Shown one piece after another: positions 26,882-36,026 of a DNA stretch of 64,000 nt. Every line of letters begins with the position of its first letter. The stretch's first letter is position 1. This DNA is from CAILZL01 sp035548495. GTDB taxonomy: Bacteria; Pseudomonadota; Gammaproteobacteria; Steroidobacterales; Steroidobacteraceae. The notes below the pieces were generated by a model, which ran no database searches, was not told the origin of the DNA, and saw only the letters and a list, made by a program, of their open reading frames with translations. The position numbers were made by a program, and so were the translations under genes. The DNA lies in contig DASZSV010000005.1 in assembly GCA_035548495.1 (NCBI GenBank), forward strand, positions 1-64,000, in the 5' to 3' direction.

Positions 26882-27472
26882 TCAGCTCAAATCCTTGATC
26901 AAGGCATGACGAACATCGTCAGACACCGGCATCAATGCATGTTGATAGTTCACATGATCCACACCCATGTTGATCGCCGCTCCTGATTTCGCCGCTGCAC
27001 ACATTTCCGGCGTCAATTCAAAACGCAGAAAATGCACTGCGGAAGTCTTTTCCTCATTACTGCGTTCCATGTCTTCATCGGCAATGGCAAGCACGCGCTC
27101 AAACCCGGCAATCTGTACCCAGCAACGATGTTCAATGTCTTTCAATCTGACCAGTGCCTGACGGCGTTCCTCTACATCCGTGAATTCAACAAGAAAAGTC
27201 GCTTTCCAGTTGCTGCCATCAGGAATCAGCGGATTGTACGCGCCCAGTTCATCCTGAATGCCCTCTTCTTCGAAAATGCGTTCCACACGTAACATCTCCT
27301 GAATCTGATACTGAATGGTCAGCCGGTCTTCAAATATCCAGGTGGCATTGGGACCAAGATGCACGGTGCGATGCTTTTTGTGCTCCAGCACCTTGTTGCG
27401 CATCTCGCCACGCAACTTCGAATACTGTTCAAGACTGTAAAGATCAGCGGGAGTCAGATGTGTGGTAGTCAT
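26882..27472 (-). CDS. DUF3501-family protein
   Basis: This 196-residue soluble protein has no signal or membrane segment. The N-terminal LTPADLYSLEQYSKLR and the block VHLGPNATWIFEDRLTIQYQIQEMLR are characteristic of DUF3501. Its function is unknown. The family is repeatedly encoded with rubrerythrin and an Fe-S oxidoreductase, as here, which suggests a role in peroxide detoxification or in assembling that complex. The start is the ATG at 27472; an in-frame upstream codon at 27499 is less likely. It is the third and last gene of the operon, 57 bases after the Fe-S gene. Confidence 0.85.
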   Translation of the reverse strand: MTTTHLTPADLYSLEQYSKLRGEMRNKVLEHKKHRTVHLGPNATWIFEDRLTIQYQIQEMLRVERIFEEEGIQDELGAYNPLIPDGSNWKATFLVEFTDVEERRQALVRLKDIEHRCWVQIAGFERVLAIADEDMERSNEEKTSAVHFLRFELTPEMCAAAKSGAAINMGVDHVNYQHALMPVSDDVRHALIKDLS

Positions 27473-27529
27473 GTCATTACTCAAACAAGCCAATGTCATT
27501 TCCCTTGATGGAGGGAAAATGAAGAAACA

Positions 27530-28882
27530 TCAAATACCATATGCCTTGCGCAGCAACTTCATTGGATGCGCAGGCTCGCGTTGTTTGTCCGCAAGGCCCG
27601 ATTGAATCTGATGTCCTGCCATCGGGCAATCACTGGAATAATAATCTGCGTTGCCCTGTTCAACCTTGTTGAACACCGGACGCCCTATTTTCATCGACAC
27701 ATCGCGGAATTCGCGTTTCACACCGTAGGTGCCATTGTGACCGGAGCAACGCTCGATGGCTTCAACCTGAGTATCGGGCACCAGCTTGAGGACATCGCGG
27801 GTTTTCAGGCCGATGTTCTGCACACGCAGATGGCATGGCACGTGATAACTGATTTTACCCAGCGTGGTTTTGAAATCAGTACGCAGCAATCCCTGCTTGT
27901 GTCTCAGCCACAGATATTCAAATGGATCGAACATCGCTGCAGCCACGCGTTGCACATCCTTGTCATCGGGGAATAATAAACGCAGTTCCTGCTTGAACAT
28001 CAAGGTGCAGGATGGAATCGGCGTGACGATGTCATGTCCCTGGTCAATCAGTTTGATCAAGGCGGGAATGTTGATGTTCTTGAGTTTCTCAATGGCTTGA
28101 AGATCACCCAGTTCCAGCTTGGGCATGCCGCAGCACGCCTCCATCGCTGCAATCACCACCGGAATGCCGTTGTGTTCAAACACTGCGCGCAAATCCAGTC
28201 CCAGATCGGGTTCGTTGCGATTGCCATAACAGGTTGCAAACAAGGCCACTTTGCCGGTGGTTTCCGGTGTCGGTGTAGCCACAACATCCAATGCAGCCTG
28301 CATGTTGTGACGTTTGCGATAAGACGTGCTGTGATATTTTGGAATTGGCGCCTCGGGATGAACACCCAATGTCTTGTCGAGCATCTTGCGGCCGAGGGAA
28401 GTACTGTTCACGGCATTGACGACCTGCGCCACCACCGGAATCCCTGCAATGTTGCCAACCACATCGGTGGAGCTGAGTATCTTGTCGCGGGGGCGTACCT
28501 CGTCTCTGGAAAACTTCAATGCCTTGGCGCGCAACATCAGATGCGGAAAATCCACATTCCATTCATGTGGCGGCACATAGGGACACTTGCTCATGTAGCA
28601 CATGTCGCACAGATAACAATGATCGACGACGTCCCAGTAAATTTTCTTGTCGACGCCATTCAGCTCACCCGTGCTGGATTCATCAATGGCATCAAACAGT
28701 GTGGGAAAGGAGTTGCACAGACTGAAACAGCGGCGGCATCCATGACAAATATCGAACACGCGCTCAAGTTCCGTGAACAACGAGGCTTCATTCAGATAGT
28801 CGGGATTCTTCCAGTCAATGGAGTGACGCGTGGGCGCTTCAAGACTGCCTTCGCGAGAACCTTTAGGACCATTGTCAGCCAC
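27530..28882 (-). CDS. Fe-S oxidoreductase, GlpC/heterodisulfide-reductase-like
   Basis: This 450-residue protein begins at a GTG at 28882 with GAGAGG seven bases upstream. Two [4Fe-4S] ferredoxin-type motifs are near the N-terminus: CHGCRRCFSLC and CDMCYMSKCPYVP. Two CCG-type domains follow, one with CYGNRNEPDLG ... ACCGMPKLELG and one with HVPCHLRVQNIG ... ERCSGHNGTYG. Such proteins pass electrons between quinone or flavin partners and a thiol or diiron protein. Its position between rubrerythrin and DUF3501 suggests it donates electrons to rubrerythrin, which lacks its own rubredoxin domain here. No flavin-binding domain is present. Confidence 0.85.
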   Translation of the reverse strand: MADNGPKGSREGSLEAPTRHSIDWKNPDYLNEASLFTELERVFDICHGCRRCFSLCNSFPTLFDAIDESSTGELNGVDKKIYWDVVDHCYLCDMCYMSKCPYVPPHEWNVDFPHLMLRAKALKFSRDEVRPRDKILSSTDVVGNIAGIPVVAQVVNAVNSTSLGRKMLDKTLGVHPEAPIPKYHSTSYRKRHNMQAALDVVATPTPETTGKVALFATCYGNRNEPDLGLDLRAVFEHNGIPVVIAAMEACCGMPKLELGDLQAIEKLKNINIPALIKLIDQGHDIVTPIPSCTLMFKQELRLLFPDDKDVQRVAAAMFDPFEYLWLRHKQGLLRTDFKTTLGKISYHVPCHLRVQNIGLKTRDVLKLVPDTQVEAIERCSGHNGTYGVKREFRDVSMKIGRPVFNKVEQGNADYYSSDCPMAGHQIQSGLADKQREPAHPMKLLRKAYGI

Positions 28883-28960
28883 GTCACGCCCTCTCGATCA
28901 CAAATGAAGATACAACAGAAACAGCAAGTTACATTGCCATGACAGCCGGCATTACCGCAT

Positions 28961-28988
28961 CGTCATTCCCGCATGCGCGGGAATGACG
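28961..28988. repeat. REP-like palindrome
   Basis: A 12-base stem (CGTCATTCCCGC / GCGGGAATGACG) is perfect around an ATGC loop. It sits between the rubrerythrin stop and the Fe-S gene. This GTCATTCCCGC...GCGGGAATGAC type is a widespread intergenic palindrome in proteobacteria. In mRNA it could protect the upstream rubrerythrin message or attenuate transcription. Confidence 0.75.
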
Positions 28989-29005
28989 CATCGCCATCCT
29001 GAAAA

Positions 29006-29422
29006 TTACAGTGTATCCAGCGCCTTCTGGAAGCGATTGGCATGTGAACGTTCGGCCTTCGCCAGCGTTTCAAACCAGTCGGCAATTTCAGTAAAGCCTT
29101 CTTCACGGGCCTGCTTGGCCATGCCGGGATACATGTCGGTGTACTCATGTGTTTCACCGGCAATCGCGGCCTTGAGGTTGTTGGAAGTTTCACCAATCGG
29201 CAAACCCGTTGCAGGATCACCAACTGCTTCCAGATACTCCAGATGGCCGTGCGCATGTCCGGTTTCACCTTCTGCAGTGGAACGAAACACCGCCGCGACA
29301 TCGTTGAAACCTTCGACATCCGCCTTGGCTGCGAAGTACAAATAACGGCGATTCGCCTGTGATTCACCGGCAAATGCGTCTTTCAGATTTTTTTCGGTTT
29401 TGCTGCCTTTCAAGCTAGCCAT
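29006..29422 (-). CDS. Rubrerythrin (ferritin-like diiron protein, no rubredoxin domain)
   Basis: This 138-residue protein is a four-helix ferritin-like domain. Diiron ligands are in FAGESQANRRYLYFA, TAEGETGHAHGH, AGETHEYTDMYP and AKAERSHANRF. Rubrerythrins reduce hydrogen peroxide using electrons from rubredoxin. The C-terminal rubredoxin domain (CxxC pairs) is absent, so an external donor is needed, plausibly the Fe-S protein encoded next. It is the first gene of a three-gene operon. A purine-rich GGAGG-type site lies before the ATG at 29422. A perfect 15-base palindrome 124 bases upstream is a likely operator. Confidence 0.92.
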   Translation of the reverse strand: MASLKGSKTEKNLKDAFAGESQANRRYLYFAAKADVEGFNDVAAVFRSTAEGETGHAHGHLEYLEAVGDPATGLPIGETSNNLKAAIAGETHEYTDMYPGMAKQAREEGFTEIADWFETLAKAERSHANRFQKALDTL

Positions 29423-29545
29423 GTCTGAACCCTCCAGAAAATGAATTGACCGAACACCCCAGTTTTAACCACTTGTTGAACAACCGCTGTCAAAAAAAGA
29501 GCTTTTCAGCAGCCTGTCACGCTTGTGGAAACTGAGTCACCAAAC

Positions 29546-29560
29546 TTAGACTTAGTCTAA
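29546..29560. promoter_or_regulatory. Perfect 7-1-7 palindrome, candidate operator of the rubrerythrin operon
   Basis: TTAGACT, one central T, then AGTCTAA is an exact inverted repeat in the divergent rubrerythrin/xseB intergenic region. The 7-1-7 geometry and TTA...TAA ends resemble Fur-family boxes such as the PerR site. Given the peroxide-related operon beside it, a peroxide- or iron-responsive repressor is plausible. No regulator gene is nearby. Confidence 0.5.
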
Positions 29561-29700
29561 TCCAGAGATGAAACTGTAAGGACTTCACCGGCCCAAGTCA
29601 ATGCGAAATTCTCGCGTCACAATACAGCTTCATCCGTTCAAATTGACTCTGCACGCGGCGCTGGGCAATCTTGCCGCCCCGTCCGTGAGTGCGAAACGCC

Positions 29701-29982
29701 GTGAGCAAAAAAAACCGATCGTCTACACCTGCTGAGCCGTCCGCCGATTTTGAAAAATCGCTGGCTGAACTCGAACAAATTGTGGCGCGCATGGAAAGCG
29801 GCGAATTGTCCCTCGACGAATCCATGCAGCAATTTGAACGTGGCATTGTGCTGGCGCGATCATGTCAGCAGGCATTGCAGGCCGCCGAACAGAAAGTAGA
29901 ACTGTTGCTGAAAAAATCAGGCGCCAAGGATGAATTCGCCGCCGTGCCGTTTGCCGCGGATGACGACGACAGCAATGAATAA
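29701..29982 (+). CDS. xseB: Exodeoxyribonuclease VII small subunit
   Basis: This 93-residue protein is the small regulatory subunit of the nuclease that degrades single-stranded DNA into oligonucleotides. The core FEKSLAELEQIVARMESGEL ... QFERGIVLARSCQQAL ... AEQKVELLL is diagnostic. The start is probably the GTG at 29701 (SKKNRSS), aligning with the usual MPKKN-type N-terminus; another GTG at 29689 is possible. No strong ribosome-binding site precedes either. The large subunit (xseA) is not in this window. Its stop overlaps the ispA start. Confidence 0.9.
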   Translation: MSKKNRSSTPAEPSADFEKSLAELEQIVARMESGELSLDESMQQFERGIVLARSCQQALQAAEQKVELLLKKSGAKDEFAAVPFAADDDDSNE

Positions 29983-30889
29983 TGCGCCGGTAAAGAGCAC
30001 GGATTTTCCGGCGCTGTTGAAGACCTGGCAGCAACGCTGCGAACAAGCGCTGGATGCGCGTCTGCCTGCCATTCAACTCTCCCCTTCGCGATTGCATGAA
30101 GCCATGCGTTACAGCGTGCTGGGTGGCGGCAAGCGGATACGACCCGCACTCACCTTCGCAACGGCCGCCGCCTTGGGACTGGATGAAGGACTGGTGGAAG
30201 GCGCTGCGTGTGCAGTGGAGATGATTCACGCCTACTCGCTGATTCACGATGATCTGCCCGCGATGGATGATGATGACTTACGTCGTGGCCGCCCGACGTG
30301 TCATAAAGCCTTTGACGAAGCCACTGCCATTCTTGCCGGAGATGCCTTGCAGGTGCTGGCATTTGCGGTGCTCGCCAGTGATCCCACACTGCCGGAGGAC
30401 GCCGCGATACGTATCAGGCTGGTGAATCTTCTTGCGCAGGCCAGCGGCACCTTCGGCATGGCGGGCGGGCAGGCGCTGGACCTTGCAGCAGAAGGACAGC
30501 AGCCGGATATTCACGCCGTCACCGCCATTCACGAACGCAAAACCGGTGCATTGATCAACGCCAGCGTGTTGATGGCCGCAGCCTGTAAGCCGGAGTTGGG
30601 CGTCAATGCCCTGAATGCATTGAGTGACTACGCATACTGCGTCGGACTCGCCTTCCAGATTCAGGACGATTTGCTGGATATCGAAGGTGATGCCGCTTTA
30701 CTGGGCAAAGCCACCGGCGCAGATCAATTGCATAACAAACCCACTTATCCCGCCATTGCCGGTGTCGCAGCGGCCCATGATGAAGTGCGCCGCTTGCATG
30801 CGCGGGCCATCACGGCACTGGAGGTGTTCGGCGTCGCCGCGACGCCGCTGCGCGAACTGGCCGACTGGCTGGTGCTGCGCCGTCATTGA
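29975..30889 (+). CDS. ispA: Farnesyl diphosphate synthase (short-chain polyprenyl synthase)
   Basis: This 304-residue enzyme condenses IPP with DMAPP and GPP to give farnesyl diphosphate for quinones and undecaprenol. The first aspartate-rich motif is HDDLPAMDDDDLRRGRPTCH with GGGKRIRP upstream; the second is FQIQDDLLDIEGD. The ATG at 29975 overlaps the xseB stop by eight bases, indicating translational coupling. xseB-ispA-dxs is a conserved proteobacterial operon. Confidence 0.95.
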   Translation: MNNAPVKSTDFPALLKTWQQRCEQALDARLPAIQLSPSRLHEAMRYSVLGGGKRIRPALTFATAAALGLDEGLVEGAACAVEMIHAYSLIHDDLPAMDDDDLRRGRPTCHKAFDEATAILAGDALQVLAFAVLASDPTLPEDAAIRIRLVNLLAQASGTFGMAGGQALDLAAEGQQPDIHAVTAIHERKTGALINASVLMAAACKPELGVNALNALSDYAYCVGLAFQIQDDLLDIEGDAALLGKATGADQLHNKPTYPAIAGVAAAHDEVRRLHARAITALEVFGVAATPLRELADWLVLRRH

Positions 30890-30946
30890 AGGTGAGCGCA
30901 ATCAAAGTTCCTACAATCGACGCAGCTCCGTGTAAACTTGCCGGCA

Positions 30947-32833
30947 ATGACTTCAAACCGTAACTATCCCCTGCTATCGGCCATTCAATCGCCTGCTGAT
31001 TTGCGATTGCTTGGGCCGGCGGACCTGAAACCGCTTGCCGAAGAACTGCGCGGCTTTCTCATAGAAGCAGTCAGTCAGAAAGGCGGCCACTTTGCCGCCG
31101 GTCTCGGCACCGTGGAACTCACCATCGCGCTGCACTATGTGTTCAATACACCTGAAGATCGTCTGGTGTGGGATGTCGGTCATCAAGCCTATCCACACAA
31201 GGTGCTGACCGGACGCGCAGATCGTCTGCACACCATCAAGCACAAGGATGGTCTGGCGCCCTTCCCCACACGCAGCGAAAGCATTTATGACACCTTTGGT
31301 GTCGGCCACTCCAGTACCTCTATCAGCGCTGCGCTGGGCATGGCCATTGCCGCCAAGCATGCAGGCAGTTCGCGCCGCGCAGTGGCCGTCATCGGTGACG
31401 GCGCAATGAGTGCGGGTATGGCCTTTGAAGCACTGAATCATGCCGGTTCACTCGATGCCAACCTGCTGGTGATTCTCAATGACAACGACATGTCCATCTC
31501 CGAGAATGTCGGTGCATTTTCCAATTACTTTGCCCGCATGCTGTCGGGACGCATCTATGCACAACTGCGTGAAGGCGGCAAAAAAATCCTGCGTAACATG
31601 CCGCCCATGTGGGAACTGGCGCGGCGTTCCGAAGAGCACATGAAAGGCATGATTCTGCCCGGCACGATTTTCGAAGAAATGGGCTTCAACTACATCGGCC
31701 CAATAGATGGCCATGATATTGATGCGCTGGTGTCTACATTGAAGAACGTACGCGAACTCAAAGGCCCGCAATTCCTGCATGTCGTGACGCGCAAGGGCAA
31801 GGGTTATGCGCCGGCAGAAGCCGATCCCATCAAGTGGCATGGCCCGGGTCCTTTTGATCCCAAGAGTGGCGTCATATACAAGGAACGCACATCAGGCCCA
31901 AGTTACTCGCAAGTATTCGGTGAGTGGTTGTGCGACATGGCAGCAGCGGATTTGCGTGTGGTGGGCATCACACCTGCCATGCGCGAAGGTTCAGGCATGG
32001 TGGAATATTCCAAACGCTTTCCTGATCGCTACTACGATGTCGCCATTGCCGAGCAACATGCAGTGACCTTTGCCGCAGGACTGGCCTGCGATGGCATGCG
32101 TCCCGTAGTGGCGATCTATTCGAGTTTCCTGCAACGTGCGTACGATCAAGTCATTCATGACGTCGCGCTGCAAAATCTTCCGGTGACATTCGCACTGGAT
32201 CGCGCAGGTCTGGTCGGTGGTGATGGCGCAACCCATCAAGGCAGTTTCGACAACAGCTTTTTGCGTTGCATTCCCAATCTCACACTGATGGCACCCGCAG
32301 ACGAGAATGAATGCCGTCAGATGTTGTACACCGCTGTGCAATTAGGTGCGCCTGCTGCCGTGCGCTATCCGCGCGGTCAGGGTCCCGGCGTTGCCATTGA
32401 AAAGGAAATGCATGCGCTGCCCATCGGTCAGGCGCAGATTCGCCGCGAAGGCCGCAGTGGCCTTGCCATTCTTGCATGGGGTCCGATGGTGTCATCGTGT
32501 GAACACATTGCCACACAACTGGATGCCACGCTGGTCAACATGCGTTTCATCAAACCGCTGGATGAAACGCTGATACGAAAACTGGCCGAGCGTCATCGCG
32601 CATTCATTACTGTCGAAGAAAACACCGTGGCGGGTGGCGCAGGCACTGCCGTTGCTGAATTCCTGAGTACCCAGGGAATTGTCCTGCCCGTGCTGCATCT
32701 CGGCATTCCCGACCGTTTCATCGAACATGGATCACGTGATGAATGTCTCATTGCGGCGGGACTCGATGTACAGACACTGACGAATACCATCACCCGCTGG
32801 TGGCCCGCACCAGCCCGAGTTGCCGGCGGCTGA
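30947..32833 (+). CDS. dxs: 1-deoxy-D-xylulose-5-phosphate synthase
   Basis: This 628-residue thiamine-diphosphate enzyme makes the first MEP-pathway intermediate from pyruvate and glyceraldehyde 3-phosphate. VWDVGHQAYPHKVLTGR, the TPP motif GDGAMSAGMAFEALNHAG and the transketolase block AIAEQHAVTFAAGLA are typical. I use the ATG at 30947 (MTSNRNYPLL); one at 30938 adds three residues. It lies 57 bases after ispA and supplies its pathway. Confidence 0.97.
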   Translation: MTSNRNYPLLSAIQSPADLRLLGPADLKPLAEELRGFLIEAVSQKGGHFAAGLGTVELTIALHYVFNTPEDRLVWDVGHQAYPHKVLTGRADRLHTIKHKDGLAPFPTRSESIYDTFGVGHSSTSISAALGMAIAAKHAGSSRRAVAVIGDGAMSAGMAFEALNHAGSLDANLLVILNDNDMSISENVGAFSNYFARMLSGRIYAQLREGGKKILRNMPPMWELARRSEEHMKGMILPGTIFEEMGFNYIGPIDGHDIDALVSTLKNVRELKGPQFLHVVTRKGKGYAPAEADPIKWHGPGPFDPKSGVIYKERTSGPSYSQVFGEWLCDMAAADLRVVGITPAMREGSGMVEYSKRFPDRYYDVAIAEQHAVTFAAGLACDGMRPVVAIYSSFLQRAYDQVIHDVALQNLPVTFALDRAGLVGGDGATHQGSFDNSFLRCIPNLTLMAPADENECRQMLYTAVQLGAPAAVRYPRGQGPGVAIEKEMHALPIGQAQIRREGRSGLAILAWGPMVSSCEHIATQLDATLVNMRFIKPLDETLIRKLAERHRAFITVEENTVAGGAGTAVAEFLSTQGIVLPVLHLGIPDRFIEHGSRDECLIAAGLDVQTLTNTITRWWPAPARVAGG

Positions 32834-32854
32834 TCCGCCGCTATTTGATTTCCA

Positions 32855-33664
32855 ATGACCAAACCACACTCTCCTTCATCCATTGAAGACGTACAAAGCC
32901 GTGCCGACACACGTCACGTTCCCATCAACAAGGTGGGCGTGAAGGATGTCTATCATCCGGTGCGCGTAAAACAGCGCAGCGGCGGTGAACAGCACACCAT
33001 CGCCAACTTCAACATGTATGTCGCCCTGCCGCACAACTTCAAGGGCACACACATGTCGCGCTTCGTGGAGATTCTGCATCGCCATGAACGCGAAATCTCC
33101 GTCGATTCCTTCGATGCCATGCTGAAGGAAATGACCAAGTACCTGAATGCCGAAGTGGGCCATATTGAAATGAGCTTTCCGTTTTTCGTCATGAAGAAAG
33201 CACCGGCCACTGGTGTTGAAAGCCTGATGAATTATCAGGCCACACTGATCGGCGAACACACGCGTGGCAAGTCAACGCTGTGGCTGAAAGTTGTGGTAGC
33301 CGCCACCAGCCTGTGCCCCTGCTCCAAGGCAATTTCGGATTACGGCGCGCACAACCAGCGGTCGCACATTACGCTGACGGCGCGCATCAATGAACATATG
33401 TGGCTGGAAGAATTGATTGACATTGCCGAACAGGAGGCATCCTGCGAAGTCTTCGGCATCCTCAAACGCGCCGATGAAAAATTTGTAACCGAACGCGCCT
33501 ACGACAACCCGAAATTTGTTGAAGACATCGTGCGTGATCTTGCGGTACGCTTGGACAACGAATCACGCATTCGGGCCTATGCCATCGAAACAGAGAACTT
33601 CGAATCCATCCACAATCATTCCGCCTACGCACTGATCGAAAAAGACAAAGACCTGCATCCCTGA
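32855..33664 (+). CDS. folE2: GTP cyclohydrolase FolE2 (type IB)
   Basis: This 269-residue protein converts GTP to dihydroneopterin triphosphate, the first step of folate synthesis and of queuosine-type deazaguanines. VGVKDVYHPVRV, the conserved Cys in TSLCPCSKAIS, and NQRSHITL identify the FolE2 family, which is unrelated in sequence to FolE. It starts 22 bases after dxs, so it probably belongs to the same transcript. FolE2 is often used when zinc is scarce. I saw no zinc-uptake operator, and tgt/queA of the queuosine pathway are elsewhere in this window. Confidence 0.95.
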   Translation: MTKPHSPSSIEDVQSRADTRHVPINKVGVKDVYHPVRVKQRSGGEQHTIANFNMYVALPHNFKGTHMSRFVEILHRHEREISVDSFDAMLKEMTKYLNAEVGHIEMSFPFFVMKKAPATGVESLMNYQATLIGEHTRGKSTLWLKVVVAATSLCPCSKAISDYGAHNQRSHITLTARINEHMWLEELIDIAEQEASCEVFGILKRADEKFVTERAYDNPKFVEDIVRDLAVRLDNESRIRAYAIETENFESIHNHSAYALIEKDKDLHP

Positions 33665-33682
33665 TCCGGAGAACGTAAAGTA

Positions 33683-35170
33683 ATGAACCGACGCGAACTG
33701 CTCCAATCATCGCTGGCTCTGGCCACTGCATTGACCACTGTTCCCGCCAGCGCCCGGCGTCGTCGGCACATCAAGAAAAAATACGTTCATCCACAGTACG
33801 ACCCCAAGCACCTTTCCAGCGTGTTTCCCAAGGGATTTCTCTGGGGCGCAGCAACTTCGTCATACCAGGTGGAAGGCGCATGGAATGAAGATGGCAAAGG
33901 CCCTTCGATATGGGATGAGTTTTCACACACACCGGGACATGTCCACAACGGCGACACCGGTGATGTCGCCTGCGACAGTTATCATCGTTACATGGATGAC
34001 ATTGCATTGATGCGCGAAATGAACTTGAAGACGTATCGCTTCTCGATTTCCTGGCCGCGCATTCAGGCCACCGGCAGCGGCGCAGTGAATGACAAGGGAC
34101 TGGATTACTACAAGCGATTGATTGATGCGTTGCTTGAAGCAGGCATACGTCCGATGCCAACGTTGTATCACTGGGATCTGCCACAGGCACTGGAAGAACA
34201 AGGCGGCTGGCCCAATCGCGACATCGCTGGCCGCTTCACCGACTACACCAAGATCGTGGTCTCGGCACTGAACGATCGCATCAAGCACTGGACCATCTTC
34301 AATGAACCGCGCACGTTCACCGGCGTGGGTTACTGGCAGGGACGTTTTGCACCGGGCCGCACCGATCCACTGGCTTTCATCAAAGCCACGCATACCGTGA
34401 ACATTGCACAGGGCGCCGCCTTCCGCATGATCAAGTCCATCAATGCCAATGTGGAAGTGGGTGGTGCTTTCGATGTCTCGCCCATGTTTGCCGCCACTGA
34501 CACGCAGGCCGACGAAGATGCAGCAGAACGCTGGAGCAAACTGGCCAACTTCTGGTTTGTTGATACTGCATTGAAAGGCGCCTATCCCGATGGTGTATTG
34601 CCCGCAGATCAGCAAGCTGAATTGCTGGGATTCAAGCCCGGTGATGATGTATTGATGCGTGCTGATCTTGATTTCATCGGACTCAACTACTATTCACGCT
34701 TCACTGTGCATGATGCGCCCGAAGGCAATGGCGTGCCGGGTTTGAACACGCGTGCGGAATGGGGCGCGGGCCCGCACGAAAAAACCGAACTGGGATGGGA
34801 CATTTATCCGGAAGGCTTCTATGACATCGTCAAGCTGATGTCACGACACGTTGGGGTACATCGCCCCATCGAAATTACCGAGAACGGTATTGGTTGCAAC
34901 ATCGGCCCCGGCGCTGACGGCAAAATTCATGATGAACCGCGCATCAGTTATCTGCGCGATCATCTGCGTGCAATGGCGACGGTGATTCGTGATGGCGTGC
35001 CGTTGCGTGCCTATCACTGCTGGAGTTTGATGGACAACTTTGAATGGGCACGCGGTTATTCAGCCCGCTTTGGTCTGGTGTATGTTGATTTCGACAACAA
35101 CCAGAAACGCACCATCAAGGAGTCCGGTCATTGGTATCGAAGAGTTGCCGAAGGGAACAAAGTGATCTGA
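33683..35170 (+). CDS. GH1 beta-glucosidase with Tat-like signal peptide
   Basis: This 495-residue enzyme has a twin-arginine leader (MNRRELLQSSLALATALTTV, cleavage probably after PASA), so it should fold in the cytoplasm and be exported. The GH1 barrel starts at FPKGFLWGAATSSYQVEGAW. The acid/base Glu is in TIFNEPRTF and the nucleophile Glu in ITENGIG; SLMDNFEWARGY closes the domain. It hydrolyses terminal beta-linked glucosides such as cellobiose. It lies 18 bases after folE2 with GGAG upstream. Operon membership is possible, but the function is unrelated. Confidence 0.92.
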   Translation: MNRRELLQSSLALATALTTVPASARRRRHIKKKYVHPQYDPKHLSSVFPKGFLWGAATSSYQVEGAWNEDGKGPSIWDEFSHTPGHVHNGDTGDVACDSYHRYMDDIALMREMNLKTYRFSISWPRIQATGSGAVNDKGLDYYKRLIDALLEAGIRPMPTLYHWDLPQALEEQGGWPNRDIAGRFTDYTKIVVSALNDRIKHWTIFNEPRTFTGVGYWQGRFAPGRTDPLAFIKATHTVNIAQGAAFRMIKSINANVEVGGAFDVSPMFAATDTQADEDAAERWSKLANFWFVDTALKGAYPDGVLPADQQAELLGFKPGDDVLMRADLDFIGLNYYSRFTVHDAPEGNGVPGLNTRAEWGAGPHEKTELGWDIYPEGFYDIVKLMSRHVGVHRPIEITENGIGCNIGPGADGKIHDEPRISYLRDHLRAMATVIRDGVPLRAYHCWSLMDNFEWARGYSARFGLVYVDFDNNQKRTIKESGHWYRRVAEGNKVI

Positions 35171-35285
35171 GCGCCGCTGACGTCCCGGGCGTGTTGGTCA
35201 TTGTGCCGGTGGATTCATTTGCAAATTGCAGGTTGGGCGCTGCAGACATTGCGTCTCAACTCTCGATCAGACTCAATTCAATTTT

Positions 35286-36026
35286 TTACTCCATCTCCTT
35301 GCGCAATTTCACCGGCTGCGCCATTCGCTTGCGCAATTTGATGTTGAGCATCTCCACAGCAACGGAGAATGCCATTGCGAAGTAGATATAACCTTTCGGC
35401 ACATGGAAGTTGAGGCTTTCTGCCACCAGCGCCATGCCGATCATGATGAGGAATGACAATGCCAGCATCTTGATGGTGGGATGACGATCCACAAAATCCG
35501 AGATGGCCCTGGCGAGAAACATCATGACAATCACCGCCGCAATAACGGCAGCAATCATCACTATCACATGTTCGGCAAGACCCACGGCCGTAATCACAGA
35601 GTCCAGCGAGAACACAATGTCAATGACGGCAATCTGGATAATAGTACTGATGAAGCTGGCGCGCGCTCTGGTTTCATGCGCATGCTCCTCGCCTTCAAGA
35701 CTGTTGTGGATTTCCATGGTGCTTTTCGCCATCAAAAACGCGCCACCAAGAAACAGAATCAACGTGCGCCCCGATACCGGAAAGCCCAGCACGCTGAACA
35801 ATGCCGCGTTCAGGCCCATCACCCAGGTGATCGACAGCAGCAAGGCAATGCGCATCAACATCGCCAGCGTCAATCCAACTGTGCGCGCACGCGGACGTTG
35901 TTCGGTTGGCAACCGGCCGACAAGTATGGACAGGAAAATGATGTTGTCGATGCCGAGCACGATTTCCAGCAACGTCAGCGTAGCGAAAGCCAGCCATGCC
36001 TGCGGATTTGTCAGCAATTCAGTCAT
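35286..36026 (-). CDS. TerC-family integral membrane protein (short, YgaP/YoaE-like)
   Basis: This 246-residue protein has about seven transmembrane helices. The TerC signature acidic motifs are LEIVLGIDNIIFLSILVGRL in helix 1 and DIVFSLDSVITAVGL in the middle. TerC proteins are linked to metal-ion (Mn2+, tellurite) handling. Its start overlaps the stop of the upstream TerC/Alx gene by four bases (ATGA), so the two are translationally coupled. It converges on the GH1 gene with a 115-base gap that shows no clear terminator. Confidence 0.85.
   Translation of the reverse strand: MTELLTNPQAWLAFATLTLLEIVLGIDNIIFLSILVGRLPTEQRPRARTVGLTLAMLMRIALLLSITWVMGLNAALFSVLGFPVSGRTLILFLGGAFLMAKSTMEIHNSLEGEEHAHETRARASFISTIIQIAVIDIVFSLDSVITAVGLAEHVIVMIAAVIAAVIVMMFLARAISDFVDRHPTIKMLALSFLIMIGMALVAESLNFHVPKGYIYFAMAFSVAVEMLNIKLRKRMAQPVKLRKEME

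Noticed and set aside
28034..28942. 302-residue plus-strand ORF
   Set aside because: It is antisense to the Fe-S oxidoreductase gene, whose cysteine motifs are clear.
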